Shown: positions 24,930-34,137, counted from the stretch's first letter. The stretch: DNA of 64,000 nt from Bog-473 sp963791455 (GCA_963791455.1 CAWBSM010000003.1:558001-622000); one strand, 5' to 3'. Notes: a model not told the origin generated them from the letters alone. A program made the numbers and translations.

Positions 24930-25952
24930 TCATCGGCCCCGCGCCACCCGTACCCAGTCGCTCCAGGTCTCGATACGCCGCCACATCAGCTCCCGGGTCC
25001 CCGCGAAGTTGTGCATGTGCGCCATCCGAGGGCAAATGAAGAGGTCCACGCTGCGGGACGACAGGTACGCCCGCGGCTCGCCCCGAGGGTCGACCAGCAC
25101 GTCGCGTTCGCCGGCAGCGACGAGAACCGGGCAGCGAATGGCGGCCGCCTCCGGCTGGACCCCACCAGGGATCACGCACCAGAGGGCGACCGTCATCGGG
25201 ACCGTCGCCGAGCCCCACGGGGGGACGTCTCCCTTACGGTTCGGGAAGTCCTCCAGGTCGCGCGCGACGATCTCGGGATCGACGTCGTCGTAGTGGAAGC
25301 CCCAGGCCATGGCCGCCGCAGCCGGACTGTCCGCCGGGTCGAGCTCGGCCAGCGCCAACCCGTTGGTGATGACGCCGTCGGAGGGCATGGTGTCGCGGGG
25401 CATCCAGGGCATGGCGATGGGCGGTGTGCCGGGTGCGGTCGGTGGATGCGTGTGCACCGCGCTGCACCCGAGCACCCCGATGCCGTCGTACCCGTGGTAG
25501 CGGCCCTGCTGCACGACGAGCAGAGCGCCGCCCATCGACTGGCCGATGCCGATCGTCACCGGTCGCTCGACCCTGGGGTAGCCGTCGATGAGGGTGCCTG
25601 CCGCCAGCTTCTGCAACACTTCGGTCTCGGCGGCCTGACTCGCCGCCACCACCGGGGTGTAGCTCAGTCGCTCCGGGTCGTGCTGCGAGCTTTCGCCCAC
25701 GCCGAGATGGTCCACCGAGACGAAGATCCAGCCGCGCTCCGCGTGCCAAGCCGCCTGGGCACCGGAGCCCGGGCCCGGTAGGTCCTCGGTGAAGTAGCCC
25801 CGGGCGTACCCGCCGCCGGGCTTGGCGAAGCAGACAAGCGGATCGATCCCGAGCTCGTCGGGGACGGTCACGGTGAGTGCGACGTGTGCGGGCTCGCCGA
25901 GGCCCGCCGCCTCGGTGACGTCGACCTGGAGCTGCACGTCCATCGATGACAC
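24930..25952 (-). CDS. Alpha/beta hydrolase
   Basis: 340 residues from GTG 25952 (ATG 25943 is an alternative). The nucleophile elbow is GIGQSMGGALLV near residue 147, and ERDVLVD near 280 and MAHMHNFAG near 315 are reasonable positions for the acid and the His. A long N-terminal strand region (VTEAAGLGEPAHVALTVTVP) precedes the fold. Substrate unknown. The gene sits 14 bp after an SDR and 22 bp before another, so all three are probably co-transcribed from the operator at 26873. Confidence 0.82.
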   Translation of the reverse strand: MSSMDVQLQVDVTEAAGLGEPAHVALTVTVPDELGIDPLVCFAKPGGGYARGYFTEDLPGPGSGAQAAWHAERGWIFVSVDHLGVGESSQHDPERLSYTPVVAASQAAETEVLQKLAAGTLIDGYPRVERPVTIGIGQSMGGALLVVQQGRYHGYDGIGVLGCSAVHTHPPTAPGTPPIAMPWMPRDTMPSDGVITNGLALAELDPADSPAAAAMAWGFHYDDVDPEIVARDLEDFPNRKGDVPPWGSATVPMTVALWCVIPGGVQPEAAAIRCPVLVAAGERDVLVDPRGEPRAYLSSRSVDLFICPRMAHMHNFAGTRELMWRRIETWSDWVRVARGR

Positions 25953-25966
25953 CGTGGCGTCGTGCT

Positions 25967-26725
25967 CTACTTGGGTGCGAAGCGTTGCCCCGCGTCCAGA
26001 CGGATACAGCAGCCGTTCAGCATTGGGTTCTCGACGATGGCCACGGCGAGCTTGGCGTATTCCTCGGGGCGTCCCATCCGCTTGGGGAAGGCGGCGTCCT
26101 TGGTCAGGACCTCGGCGAACTCATCTGGGATTCCTTTGGTGATACCGGTGCTGAACAGGCTGGGTGCGATGGCCAGCACCCGGATGCCGAGGCTGCCGAG
26201 ATCCCGGGCCATCGTAAGGGTCATGCCGGCGATCCCGGCCTTGGCCGCGGTGTAAGCCACCTGTCCGATCTGTCCCTCGAAGGCCGCGATGGATGCAGTG
26301 TCGATGATGACTCCGCGTTCCCCGTCCTCGGGCTCGTTGGTCGACATGTGGAAGGCCTGCAGCCGGTTGAGGTTGAACGTGCCGATCAGGTTCAAGTCGA
26401 TCATGCGGCGGAACTCGTCGATCGGGAGGGGTCCGTCCTTGGACAACGTCCGCTTGGCGGTGCCGCCGCCGGCGGTGTTGACCGCGATGTGCAGGCCGCC
26501 GAGCGCAGCCACGGCGTCGGACAGCGCGGTCTCGACCTGCTGGTCGTGGAGCACGTTGACTTCGTGGAACGTGCCGCCAAGCTCCTTGGCCACCTCGGCA
26601 CCCGCCGTGTTCGGTAGGTCGAGGATGGCGATCTCTGCGCCCTTCTGCCGCAGCAGCTCGGCGGTCGCCTTGGCCATGCCGGAGGCGCCGCCGGCGATCA
26701 CGGCCTTCTTCCCCTGGATCTCCAC
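25967..26725 (-). CDS. SDR, 3-hydroxyacyl-CoA dehydrogenase type II-like
   Basis: 252 residues from GTG 26725, chosen for the AAAGGAA six bases upstream; an in-frame ATG at 26863 lies next to the predicted start site but would add a non-SDR leader. AVIAGGASGMAKATAELLRQ is the cofactor turn, VNTAGGG replaces NNAG, IDTASIAAFEGQIGQVAYTA carries Ser and YxxxK. The sequence resembles HSD17B10-type enzymes, which oxidise 3-hydroxyacyl-CoA and hydroxysteroids. First gene behind the operator at 26873. Confidence 0.88.
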   Translation of the reverse strand: MEIQGKKAVIAGGASGMAKATAELLRQKGAEIAILDLPNTAGAEVAKELGGTFHEVNVLHDQQVETALSDAVAALGGLHIAVNTAGGGTAKRTLSKDGPLPIDEFRRMIDLNLIGTFNLNRLQAFHMSTNEPEDGERGVIIDTASIAAFEGQIGQVAYTAAKAGIAGMTLTMARDLGSLGIRVLAIAPSLFSTGITKGIPDEFAEVLTKDAAFPKRMGRPEEYAKLAVAIVENPMLNGCCIRLDAGQRFAPK

Positions 26726-26872
26726 GGCGTGTTCCTTTCTCTGTTCTCTGTCTGTTGCCCTGGTGTCCGTCGTCGCTTCCGGTGCAGAAGCGTCGACGCC
26801 GATGTTGACCCCGCCGATGTGGCACGCGCCAGTTCTGGCGCGGCCCGGTCGGTGAGAGGCCATCGCGGGCGA

Positions 26873-26890
26873 TAAAGAGTATCCTATTTG
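26873..26890. promoter_or_regulatory. Recurrent operator, site 4
   Basis: TAAAGAGTATCCTATTTG; on the minus strand CAAATAGGATACTCTTTA, nearly the consensus. It lies 150 bp ahead of the SDR gene and contains GATACT as a possible minus-strand -10. The genes on both sides run on the minus strand, so it must serve the SDR-hydrolase-SDR-thioesterase run. Confidence 0.65.
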
Positions 26891-26943
26891 CGGAGGACGG
26901 ACCCGGCGACGCCCGTCCGGCGGTCCTTGGGATCCTTCGCGCG

Positions 26944-27888
26944 CTACGAGACCGCCGCCGCTGCTTCGAGATACGGCCAGGCAAGGTCACGCGGGAGTCC
27001 GCCGACGAGGGGCTGCAGGCCCAGCGGGTGGCCCATGCGCACGAGCTCGCCGGCTTCCGCAGGCGTGATGATCTGGTAGGCGCCTTTCTCGGCCGCCAGA
27101 TCGGCGACGGTCGGCGCCCGGGAGATCGAGACCGTGCCTTCCCGGTGGGCGTTCCACTGTGAGTAGCTGACCGCGTCACGAAGCATGTACTCGCCGATCT
27201 CGGCCCAGGCGCGCTCGGGATCGTCGGCCACGAAGACGGTGTTGGGCACTCCGACGGGCGCGAAGAAGCAACCGGGTGCGGCGTCGCCGCCTCCGGCGCG
27301 ATACGCGTCCTCCAGTGTGGTGTCGTGCGACTCGGCCATGAACATGAGGCCGAGGCGACCGGCGCGCCTGGCCGCCGCCTCGGTGCCCCCGCCATAGGCC
27401 AGCGGCGGGCCGCCGGGCGTGAAGGGCAGTGGTGTCACTCGGACCGGGCGTCCGTCGAGTTCAAGGTGGTCGCCCGACCACAGGCGCCGCAGCAGCCCGA
27501 TGCGGTCCTCGACGAGCTGTCCCCGGCCGCGACGGTCCAGGCCGAACATGGCGAACTCCTCCTCGCGGTAGCCGATGCCCACGACATAGGAGACCCGGCC
27601 GCGGCTGATCAGGTCGACGACAGCAAGATCCTCGGCCAGCTTCACGGGTTCGTACAACGCGAGGAGCAGTGCGGCGACCGTGATCGGCAGCCGAGTCGTC
27701 CTGGCGGCGATGGCGGCCGCCAGCGGAATCGGCGACGGGAGATAGCCGTCGTCCACGCCGTGATGCTGGCTGAGGACGGCCGCCAGCGCACCGTGGTCCT
27801 CCGCCCAGGCACACATGTCGATGGTCGCGGCGTAGAGGTCGGCGCGGGCGACCGGGTCCTCGGCGGCCGACCGCATGGAGAAGCGCAT
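26944..27888 (-). CDS. LLM-class F420-dependent oxidoreductase
   Basis: 314 residues from ATG 27888 (GTG 27897 possible). MCAWAEDHGALAAVLSQHHG, LPITVAALLLALYEPVKLAE and LISRGRVSYVVGIGYREEEF are luciferase-like barrel elements; GGPPLAYGGGTEAAARRAGR is the later phosphate-binding region. It lies 79 bp downstream of the alpha/beta hydrolase at 28906, so the two probably form a small operon. The substrate is unknown; LLM enzymes here most likely act on carbonyl or alkene groups of CoA-linked or free intermediates. Confidence 0.85.
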   Translation of the reverse strand: MRFSMRSAAEDPVARADLYAATIDMCAWAEDHGALAAVLSQHHGVDDGYLPSPIPLAAAIAARTTRLPITVAALLLALYEPVKLAEDLAVVDLISRGRVSYVVGIGYREEEFAMFGLDRRGRGQLVEDRIGLLRRLWSGDHLELDGRPVRVTPLPFTPGGPPLAYGGGTEAAARRAGRLGLMFMAESHDTTLEDAYRAGGGDAAPGCFFAPVGVPNTVFVADDPERAWAEIGEYMLRDAVSYSQWNAHREGTVSISRAPTVADLAAEKGAYQIITPAEAGELVRMGHPLGLQPLVGGLPRDLAWPYLEAAAAVS

Positions 27889-27967
27889 GGTGAACACCGG
27901 TGATGCGTAGCACGGGCCTGCCAGTGTCTCAAGCGCGTCACGCGACCGGGTACGGCCGGCCGGTCCG

Positions 27968-28906
27968 TCACCCGGCGAAGGAGCGGATGAGGTCGGCGAG
28001 CACGAGCGGCCGGTCACTCTGCACCGCATGACCGGCGTGCTCGACGAGCACCACCTCGAGCGAGGGAAGGCGTCGCTGCATCTCGGCGGCGTCCTCGTCG
28101 CGTACGAAAGGGGAAAGCGCGCCGCGCACGAGGAGCGCCGGCACGGTGATGGCGCTGACGTCCTCCCACAGCGGCGTGAAGTCGACCCAGTGCGAGATCG
28201 TCCCGCCCGTGGAGGGCCCGAACAAGTCGTAGCGCCACGTCCAGCGGCCGTCGTCAAGCCGCCGTGCGTTGTGGCGCACGCCCCGGCGGACGCCCGCAGC
28301 GGACCGATTCGGGCTCAGCGCGACGGCGGCGTCGGCCATCTCCTCGAAGGTGTCGTAGACGGGTGGGCCCGCGATCAGCGAGACGGTCCCCCGCTCGGCC
28401 GTGCTCAGCTCCCGGGAGGGGTCGTTGACCTGGGGCGTAACATCGACGAAGACGGCCCGGCGACACAGATCAGGCCTGCGCGCGGCCAGGCGGATGGTCG
28501 TGGCTCCCCCGAGCGACATGCCGACGACGCACCGGGCGGTGGGCACCACCGCTTCCATCAACGCGGCGACCGCCTCGGCGTTCTGCCACGGCCCGTAGTC
28601 GCGGTCGGGGCGCCGATCCGAGTGCCCGTGCCCGGGGAGATCCACCGCCACCGCCGGCCGGGCGAGCGCCAGCAGCAAGGTGTCCCACGTGTGGGCGTTC
28701 TGGGCGCCGCCGTGGAGGAAGACGAGCTCCGGCTCGTCCACGCCCCAGCGCAGGTAGGACACGGATTGGGCGTTGGGCAGCATGAAGGTCTGTCGGGACA
28801 CGACGGGGGGCCGGTCGAAGGGGACGTCCCATTCGGCCGCGTTCTCGTGGAGGAGCCCGAACTCGTCGTAATCGTCGGGGCCGATGGTGTCGTGCAGCGA
28901 CGTCAT
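27968..28906 (-). CDS. Alpha/beta hydrolase
   Basis: 312 residues. VFLHGGAQNAHTWDTLLLAL is the oxyanion-hole HGG segment, VVGMSLGGATTIRLAARRPD the nucleophile elbow (Ser near residue 136), and EHAGHAVQSDRPLVLADLIR the catalytic His. A typical fold of the C-C hydrolase / epoxide hydrolase / haloperoxidase group; the exact activity cannot be deduced. Divergent from the hydrolase at 29161 with a 254-bp gap that contains an operator copy. Confidence 0.88.
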   Translation of the reverse strand: MTSLHDTIGPDDYDEFGLLHENAAEWDVPFDRPPVVSRQTFMLPNAQSVSYLRWGVDEPELVFLHGGAQNAHTWDTLLLALARPAVAVDLPGHGHSDRRPDRDYGPWQNAEAVAALMEAVVPTARCVVGMSLGGATTIRLAARRPDLCRRAVFVDVTPQVNDPSRELSTAERGTVSLIAGPPVYDTFEEMADAAVALSPNRSAAGVRRGVRHNARRLDDGRWTWRYDLFGPSTGGTISHWVDFTPLWEDVSAITVPALLVRGALSPFVRDEDAAEMQRRLPSLEVVLVEHAGHAVQSDRPLVLADLIRSFAG

Positions 28907-29095
28907 TCCGCCTCCCAGGACCCTCGGCCTCTTGCCTTTCGATGATCACGGCCGGGCCTCGGACAGCGCCCGCCGTGCCGACCATGCCGGATCCCCGCGG
29001 CACCCATGATCCAAGCCTCGTCCACGTCGTATCCTCCATCCTCGTCACGCGAGTGCGGCCGGAACCCATGCTGCCGACGGCTCCGTGCGCAGCAC

Positions 29096-29114
29096 TAAAG
29101 AGTATCCCTAATAG
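29096..29114. promoter_or_regulatory. Recurrent operator, site 5
   Basis: TAAAGAGTATCCCTAATAG; minus-strand CTATTAGGGATACTCTTTA. It lies in the 254-bp gap between two divergent hydrolase genes, 47 bp before ATG 29161. The rest of that gap (28907-29095) shows no gene; GTATCCTCC at 29028 is a possible partial copy. Confidence 0.6.
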
Positions 29115-29160
29115 AGCAGAGCGAGTCGGGCCGGTCCTCCGTCCCGTTGGGAGGGTGACG

Positions 29161-30594
29161 ATGGCCACGACACGAAGCCTGTCGTTTTCGGAGATGCCGG
29201 GTGCGGCGCCGGACATCATGCGGGACTACGACCTCGCCACGCTCGGGTACTCCGAGACCGAGTACTTGACTGCGGGGACGGCGACCTCGTACGAGTTGCA
29301 GGGCGAGCGGGGTGTGGACGGTCGCTGGACGGTGACCCCGGGGGACGAGGCGTCGTTCCGGACGCGGATCGTGGTGCGCCGGCCCTCGGACCCGGCGCGG
29401 TTCAGCGGCGTCGTCATAGTGGAATGGCACAACGTCTCGGCCGGCATCGACGCCGCTCCGGACTGGGGCTTCTTCCACCGACAGATCGCGGCGCACGGCC
29501 ATGGCTGGGTCGGAGTGTCGGCGCAGAAGGTTGGCATCGACGGCGGAGGGTTCGTCGAAGGCATCCACCTGAAGCTGTTGGCACCCGAGCGGTACGCCGA
29601 CCTGGTGCATCCTGGCGATGCGTGGTCGTTCGACATGTTCACCCAGGTCGGCGAGCTGCTGCGCCTGCCGGCCGACGAGAACCCGCTGGGCAGTGGCCTG
29701 GTCGCGGAACATGTGCTCGCGGCGGGCGAGTCCCAGTCGGCCGCGTGCCTGGTGACCTACATCAACGCGATCGACCCGCACGCGCAGGTGTTCGACGGCT
29801 TCTTCGTACACGGCCGGCCGGGGGTGGGCGTCTCCATCGACGGCGTCTTCATCCCCTCGGCGCGAGGGGAGGGCCTCGAGGCGACCACCCGCCTCATCTC
29901 GGCCAGAGGCGAGCGCATCCGCGACGACGTCCGGGTCCCGGTCCTCGTCCTGCAGAGCGAGACGGACGTGATCCTTCTCGGGGGCGGGCTCGCCCAGCAG
30001 CCCGACTCGCACCACGTGCGCGTCTGGGAAATGGCCGGTGCCGCGCACGCCGACACGTACACGGTGAGTGCCGGGCGCCACGACGACGGGACGCTGTCGG
30101 GGGAGCGCCTGGCCGAGCTCATGCGCCCCACGACGAACCTGATGATCGGGAAGACGAACTCGCCGATCAACGCCGGTCCCCAGCAGCACTACGTGGCCCA
30201 GGCTGCCGTGGCGCGCTTGGTGCGCTGGGCGTCCGACGCGGTCGCGCCACCGGAGGCGCCTCGGCTCGTCCTCGACGACACGGGCACCGGCTACCGCCTC
30301 GACCACCACGGCAACGCGCTCGGCGGGATCCGCACGCCCTGGGTCGAGGTACCGACCGCGTCCCTGTCGGGCCTGGGCCAGAGCGGGGAATCCTTCGCTA
30401 TGCTGTTCGGAAAGACGGAGCCCTTCGACGCGGCCGCGTTGGCCGCGCTCTACCCCGGGGGCAAGGCAGAGTACCTGGAGCGCTTCGAAGCGTCCCTCGA
30501 CGCGACGATCGCGTCGGGCTTCCTCCTGGCGGACGACCGTCGGGAGATTCTCGAGGTGGCCTCGGCCTCCTACCCATTGCAGCTCGCCGACTAG
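29161..30594 (+). CDS. Alpha/beta hydrolase-domain protein (PF20091-like)
   Basis: 477 residues from ATG 29161 after GGGAGGG. The sequence matches the large alpha/beta hydrolase-domain family common in actinobacteria: FRTRIVVRRPSDPARFSGVV, VVEWHNVSAG-type strand, AAGESQSAACLVTYINAIDP with the nucleophile Ser near residue 190, VLVLQSETDVILLGG with a candidate acid, and EMAGAAHADTYTV with the His. Function is unknown; ester or lactone cleavage is plausible. It has an operator copy just upstream and precedes an ABC exporter that carries its own copy. Confidence 0.82.
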   Translation: MATTRSLSFSEMPGAAPDIMRDYDLATLGYSETEYLTAGTATSYELQGERGVDGRWTVTPGDEASFRTRIVVRRPSDPARFSGVVIVEWHNVSAGIDAAPDWGFFHRQIAAHGHGWVGVSAQKVGIDGGGFVEGIHLKLLAPERYADLVHPGDAWSFDMFTQVGELLRLPADENPLGSGLVAEHVLAAGESQSAACLVTYINAIDPHAQVFDGFFVHGRPGVGVSIDGVFIPSARGEGLEATTRLISARGERIRDDVRVPVLVLQSETDVILLGGGLAQQPDSHHVRVWEMAGAAHADTYTVSAGRHDDGTLSGERLAELMRPTTNLMIGKTNSPINAGPQQHYVAQAAVARLVRWASDAVAPPEAPRLVLDDTGTGYRLDHHGNALGGIRTPWVEVPTASLSGLGQSGESFAMLFGKTEPFDAAALAALYPGGKAEYLERFEASLDATIASGFLLADDRREILEVASASYPLQLAD

Positions 30595-30608
30595 CTCGGT
30601 CGTCGACG

Positions 30609-30658
30609 TTTCACGTCACGGCCGTTCTGCTACTGTGCAAAAAAGAGGATCCTCTTTT
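30609..30658 (+). promoter_or_regulatory. Promoter with perfect 18-bp palindromic operator (site 6)
   Basis: TTTCAC (30609-30614), 16-bp spacer, TACTGT (30631-30636) is a plausible promoter. Immediately downstream, over the expected +1, lies AAAAGAGGATCCTCTTTT (30641-30658), a perfect 18-bp palindrome. It is the most symmetric copy of the recurrent motif and is ideally placed for repression of the ABC exporter. Confidence 0.7.
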
Positions 30659-30687
30659 CGCTGTGACGTTTTCCCTGGGGAGGGCGC

Positions 30688-31662
30688 ATGCAACAGGCGG
30701 TCGGGGACGCCAGGGTGGGGGCGCCGGAGTCGGATCAGCCGCCGATGTTGATCTGTCAGGGCCTCCGCAAGCGCTACGGAGACCGGCTGGCCGTCGACGG
30801 GGTTTCCTTCTTCATCGCGCCGCGTGAGTGTTACGGCCTCCTCGGCCCCAACGGCGCCGGGAAGACGACGACCATCTCCATGCTGTGCGGGCTGACCCTG
30901 CCCGACGAGGGCGATGTCAGCGTCGACGGTTGCGCGGGTGGCACGTTGGAGGCCAAGGCCGCCATCGGCTACGTCCCTCAGGACCTCGCCCTGTACCCCG
31001 ACCTGTCCGCGATCGAGAACCTCACCTTCTTCGGCCAGCTCTACGGGCTGGCGGGCAAGGAGCTCCAGGGCCGCATCGGGGAGACGCTCGAGCTGGTCGG
31101 TCTGGCGGACCGCGGCAAGGATCGCATCGGCACCTACTCGGGCGGCATGAAGCGACGGGCCAACATGGCGGCGGGGCTGCTCCACCGGCCGAAGCTGCTC
31201 GTGCTCGACGAACCCACCGTCGGTGTCGACCCTCAGAGCCGTAACGCCATCCTCGAGACGGTCGGACGGCTCGGGATCGCCGTGCTCTACACGACCCACT
31301 ACATGGAGGAGGCGGCGAAATTGTGCGACCGCATCGGCATCATCGATGACGGCCACCTCATCGCCGAGGGCACGGCCGACGCGCTGATCGCCGCCCACGG
31401 CGGGCGCGACAAGGTGCACCTGGCCTGTGATGGCGCCTCGCTCGACGAGCTGGCCAGAGCCTGCCGGGAGATCGAGGAGATCCGCGAGGTGCACGAGGTG
31501 GACGGCAACCTCGAGCTGACGACGGACCGCGGCCCCGCGGTCCTCCCCGCGGTGGTCGCCCTGGCCACCCGTCACGGCGTGGACCTCACCGCCGTCGAAG
31601 TGCGTTCGCCCAACCTCGAAGACGTCTTCTTGGACCTCACCGGAAAAGAGCTCCGGGATTGA
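30688..31662 (+). CDS. ABC transporter ATP-binding protein (ABC-2 exporter type)
   Basis: 324 residues from ATG 30688 after GGGGAGGG. Walker A LLGPNGAGKTTTISML near residue 50, signature YSGGMKRRANMA near 151, Walker B LLVLDEPTVGVDPQ near 171 and the H-loop TTHYMEE. A C-terminal extension (about 225-324) resembles the regulatory tail of DrrA/NatA-like drug exporters. It forms one operon with two ABC-2 permeases through overlapping stop/start codons. Its control by the shared operator suggests export of a toxic substrate or intermediate of the catabolic pathway (inference). Confidence 0.93.
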   Translation: MQQAVGDARVGAPESDQPPMLICQGLRKRYGDRLAVDGVSFFIAPRECYGLLGPNGAGKTTTISMLCGLTLPDEGDVSVDGCAGGTLEAKAAIGYVPQDLALYPDLSAIENLTFFGQLYGLAGKELQGRIGETLELVGLADRGKDRIGTYSGGMKRRANMAAGLLHRPKLLVLDEPTVGVDPQSRNAILETVGRLGIAVLYTTHYMEEAAKLCDRIGIIDDGHLIAEGTADALIAAHGGRDKVHLACDGASLDELARACREIEEIREVHEVDGNLELTTDRGPAVLPAVVALATRHGVDLTAVEVRSPNLEDVFLDLTGKELRD

Positions 31663-32783
31663 TCCGCATTATTGCGGCGAACGAGCTCCGCCGCCGTCTG
31701 CGGGATCGCTCGATCATCATCGGATGCCTGGCGGCCCCGCTCCTCATGTCTGCCGTCCTCGGGCTGTCGTTCGCCGCCGGCAGCTCGGACGCGACGGTCC
31801 GCATCGGCGTCTCGGGCGCTTCCTCCGAGCTCGTGACGGCCGCCGTCAAGGCAAGCCAGCTTCCCCACGGCGTCACCGTGATCAGCATGTCCAGCGAGCA
31901 GGCCGTGAAGTCACAAGTCGCGTCCGGCGACCTCGATGGTGGCGTGGCCGTGCTGCCGGGACAAATGCGCCTTTCAACGCTGCTCATTCCCATCGTCGAC
32001 CCGGGCGCCACCCACACCCCGGGATTCGACGTCGTGACGAGGGGCACCTCGCAGCTCGGCCAAGAGGACGCGGAATCCGTCGCCGCGGGGATGTCGAGCG
32101 TGCTCTACGCGGACAGGTTGCCCCGTCTCAGCGCGGACCCGACCACGGTCGCCATCACGACGCAGAACGTCGGTCACGGCGGCAAGGTGAACCTCAACTT
32201 CTTTGCACCAAACATCGCAGTGGTCTTCCTTTTCATCGGGAGCGGACTCGGCATGCGCTCGCTGCTGATGGAACGGTCGGCCGGCACGCTGGCGCGTGTC
32301 ACTGCGGCTCCCCTGCGACCGATCCAGATCGTGATGGGCAAACTTCTCGCCATCTTCGTGACCGGGCTGGCCACGATCTTCGTGATCTGGGCCGTGACCA
32401 CCCTGGCCTTCGGCGCCGACTGGGGGGACCCGCTCGGGGTCCTTCTCATGAGCGTAGGAGCGACCGCCGCCATGTGCGGCATCGGCGTCTTCCTCACGTC
32501 GCTGGCCAAGACGGAGCAACAAGCCTTCGGCATCACCTTGCTCGTGGGCCTGGGCCTCGCGCTGTTGGGCGGCAACCTCCTTCCTTCGGGCTCGCTGCCC
32601 AACCTCTTCCAGGTCCTCGCCCTGGGCACGCCGAACGGGTGGGCGCTGGTCGGTTTCGGCCGGCTCGACCAGCTACGTGAGCCGGCCTCCAGCGTGATCG
32701 GGCCCTTCCTGGTGTTGCTGGTGATCGCGGCGGTGGCGGGCGGACTGGCGATGACCCGTGTCCGCAAGATGGTCGAACCGTGA
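31659..32783 (+). CDS. ABC-2 type permease, subunit 1
   Basis: 374 residues; TTG start overlaps the ATPase stop by 4 nt. One N-terminal membrane segment (IIIGCLAAPLLMSAVLGLSF), a large extracytoplasmic stretch to about residue 180, then five to six segments including NIAVVFLFIGSGLGMRSLLM and LLAIFVTGLATIFVIWAVTT, the ABC-2 membrane topology. RSAGTLARVTAAPLRPIQIV between the second and third segments is the conserved coupling region. It pairs with the next permease as a heterodimer. Confidence 0.88.
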   Translation: MIRIIAANELRRRLRDRSIIIGCLAAPLLMSAVLGLSFAAGSSDATVRIGVSGASSELVTAAVKASQLPHGVTVISMSSEQAVKSQVASGDLDGGVAVLPGQMRLSTLLIPIVDPGATHTPGFDVVTRGTSQLGQEDAESVAAGMSSVLYADRLPRLSADPTTVAITTQNVGHGGKVNLNFFAPNIAVVFLFIGSGLGMRSLLMERSAGTLARVTAAPLRPIQIVMGKLLAIFVTGLATIFVIWAVTTLAFGADWGDPLGVLLMSVGATAAMCGIGVFLTSLAKTEQQAFGITLLVGLGLALLGGNLLPSGSLPNLFQVLALGTPNGWALVGFGRLDQLREPASSVIGPFLVLLVIAAVAGGLAMTRVRKMVEP

Positions 32784-33823
32784 TCGCGGTCATCTGGGTG
32801 AACCTGCGCCGCGCCATGGGCGACCGTCGCCTGCTCATCGTCGGGACGTTGGTGCCCGTCGTCATCATCCTCATCACGGGCCTGCTGGAAGGCAGCCCCC
32901 GGGAGCCGATCGGGCTGCTGCACCCGTCGCCGCGCCTGCTCCACCTGGCCCAGACGACGGACGGCGTCAAGGTGCGGGTGGAGGCCAACCGCACCGACCT
33001 GACCGACGACATCCTGCGGGGCCGGGTGGTGGCCGGCATCGTCCAGCTCCCGTCGTCGTCCAACGCAGTGAGGGCCGATTTCCTGATCGAATCGGCGACC
33101 ACCGACGCGACGCAAGCCCGGACCGACGTGGTCGCCCTCCTTGATCTGATGGCAGCCGAAGGGGGGAACACGAAGTTCACCGACGCCACGCTCAAGGCCA
33201 CCCAGTCCGAAGCGCCCCTCAGCCCCTTCTGGTACGTGGCCCCGGCCAACCTGGTCCTGTTTATGGGCATCGCCGTGCTGGTGCTCGCGGCCGGCATGGT
33301 CGAGACGCGTCGCCTCGGCGTGCTGCAACGTCTGTCGGCGGCACCCGTGCACAAGCGGGCCATCGTGCTCGGCCAGATGGCGTCCATGATGGTCACCGCC
33401 ATCACCATGGCGGTGGGGCTCGTCTTCGTGGGTTTCGTTCTCTTCGACGTCCACTGGGGCAATCCGCTCAGCGTGATGCTCGTCGTCGTCCTGCTCGGGA
33501 TCAGCGTCGCCGCCCTGGCGGTCATCATCGGGACGTGGTCCCGGTCGCAGGAGCAGGCCATCGCGACCGCGGTGATCGTGGCCATCATCGCCGGCATGCT
33601 CGGCGGCTGTGTCTATCAGCTCGATACGGTGAGCACGACGGTGAAGAACGTCGGGCACATCGTGCCGCAGGCGTGGGCCATGGATGCGTTCATCAAGTTG
33701 ATCTCGGACCACGCCACCTTCACCGACACGCTCCCCCAGATCGGCGCCCTCGCGGTCTTCGCGGTGCTGCTGAGCCTCTTCGCCATCTGGTACTACTCCC
33801 GCAAGGTATTCTCGACCACGTGA
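32780..33823 (+). CDS. ABC-2 type permease, subunit 2
   Basis: 347 residues; GTG start overlaps the preceding stop by 4 nt. Same topology as its neighbour: N-terminal segment LLIVGTLVPVVIILITGLLE, extracytoplasmic domain, then segments beginning FWYVAPANLVLFMGIAVLVL and coupling sequence TRRLGVLQRLSAAPVHKRAI. With the ATPase and first permease it completes a half-dimer exporter of the drug/lipid type. It is the last gene of the operon. Confidence 0.88.
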   Translation: MIAVIWVNLRRAMGDRRLLIVGTLVPVVIILITGLLEGSPREPIGLLHPSPRLLHLAQTTDGVKVRVEANRTDLTDDILRGRVVAGIVQLPSSSNAVRADFLIESATTDATQARTDVVALLDLMAAEGGNTKFTDATLKATQSEAPLSPFWYVAPANLVLFMGIAVLVLAAGMVETRRLGVLQRLSAAPVHKRAIVLGQMASMMVTAITMAVGLVFVGFVLFDVHWGNPLSVMLVVVLLGISVAALAVIIGTWSRSQEQAIATAVIVAIIAGMLGGCVYQLDTVSTTVKNVGHIVPQAWAMDAFIKLISDHATFTDTLPQIGALAVFAVLLSLFAIWYYSRKVFSTT

Positions 33824-34023
33824 GCCGCCTGCCGGGGGCCGCGACCGGTGATCGACCCGGGACTGGGTGAGCCGACCGATCTGGCGGATCCGGTCATGTT
33901 CACGGATGCTTGGCCGCGCGGCGTGGAGTTGCGACGCCACCCCCGGTCTCGAGGGCCTACTCCAAGCAGCTCCTCGGGGTGCGGGATCCATGCTCACCCG
34001 CTACGAGCACGTCCTGTTGCTCT

Positions 34024-34137
34024 ACAGTCGTCCGCCGCTTCCCCGACATGCGCCTGGCCGTCCCCCGCGACGAGCTTGTCTACAAGCCGGTGCATGCGCT
34101 GCGGGGATTCCGCAACCTGCCGCTCACGTTGCGATAG
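34024..34137 (+). pseudogene. C-terminal fragment of a cytochrome P450
   Basis: The frame ending at TAG 34135-34137 reads TVVRRFPDMRLAVPRDELVY then KPVHALRGFRNLPLTLR, the standard C-terminal end of actinobacterial P450s (FP-LRLAVP--EL---P-----RGL--LPV). The heme-Cys region and everything before it are absent; 33824-34023 shows no other recognisable coding, and 34138-34176 is only the short lead into the HNH gene. This is the footprint of a deleted P450 gene, marking a rearrangement point between the exporter and the HNH gene. Confidence 0.7.

Noticed and set aside
32174..33997. Long minus-strand frame across the ABC-2 permease genes
   Set aside because: Composition is His/Arg/Asp-rich, and the opposite strand encodes clear membrane proteins in a coupled operon.
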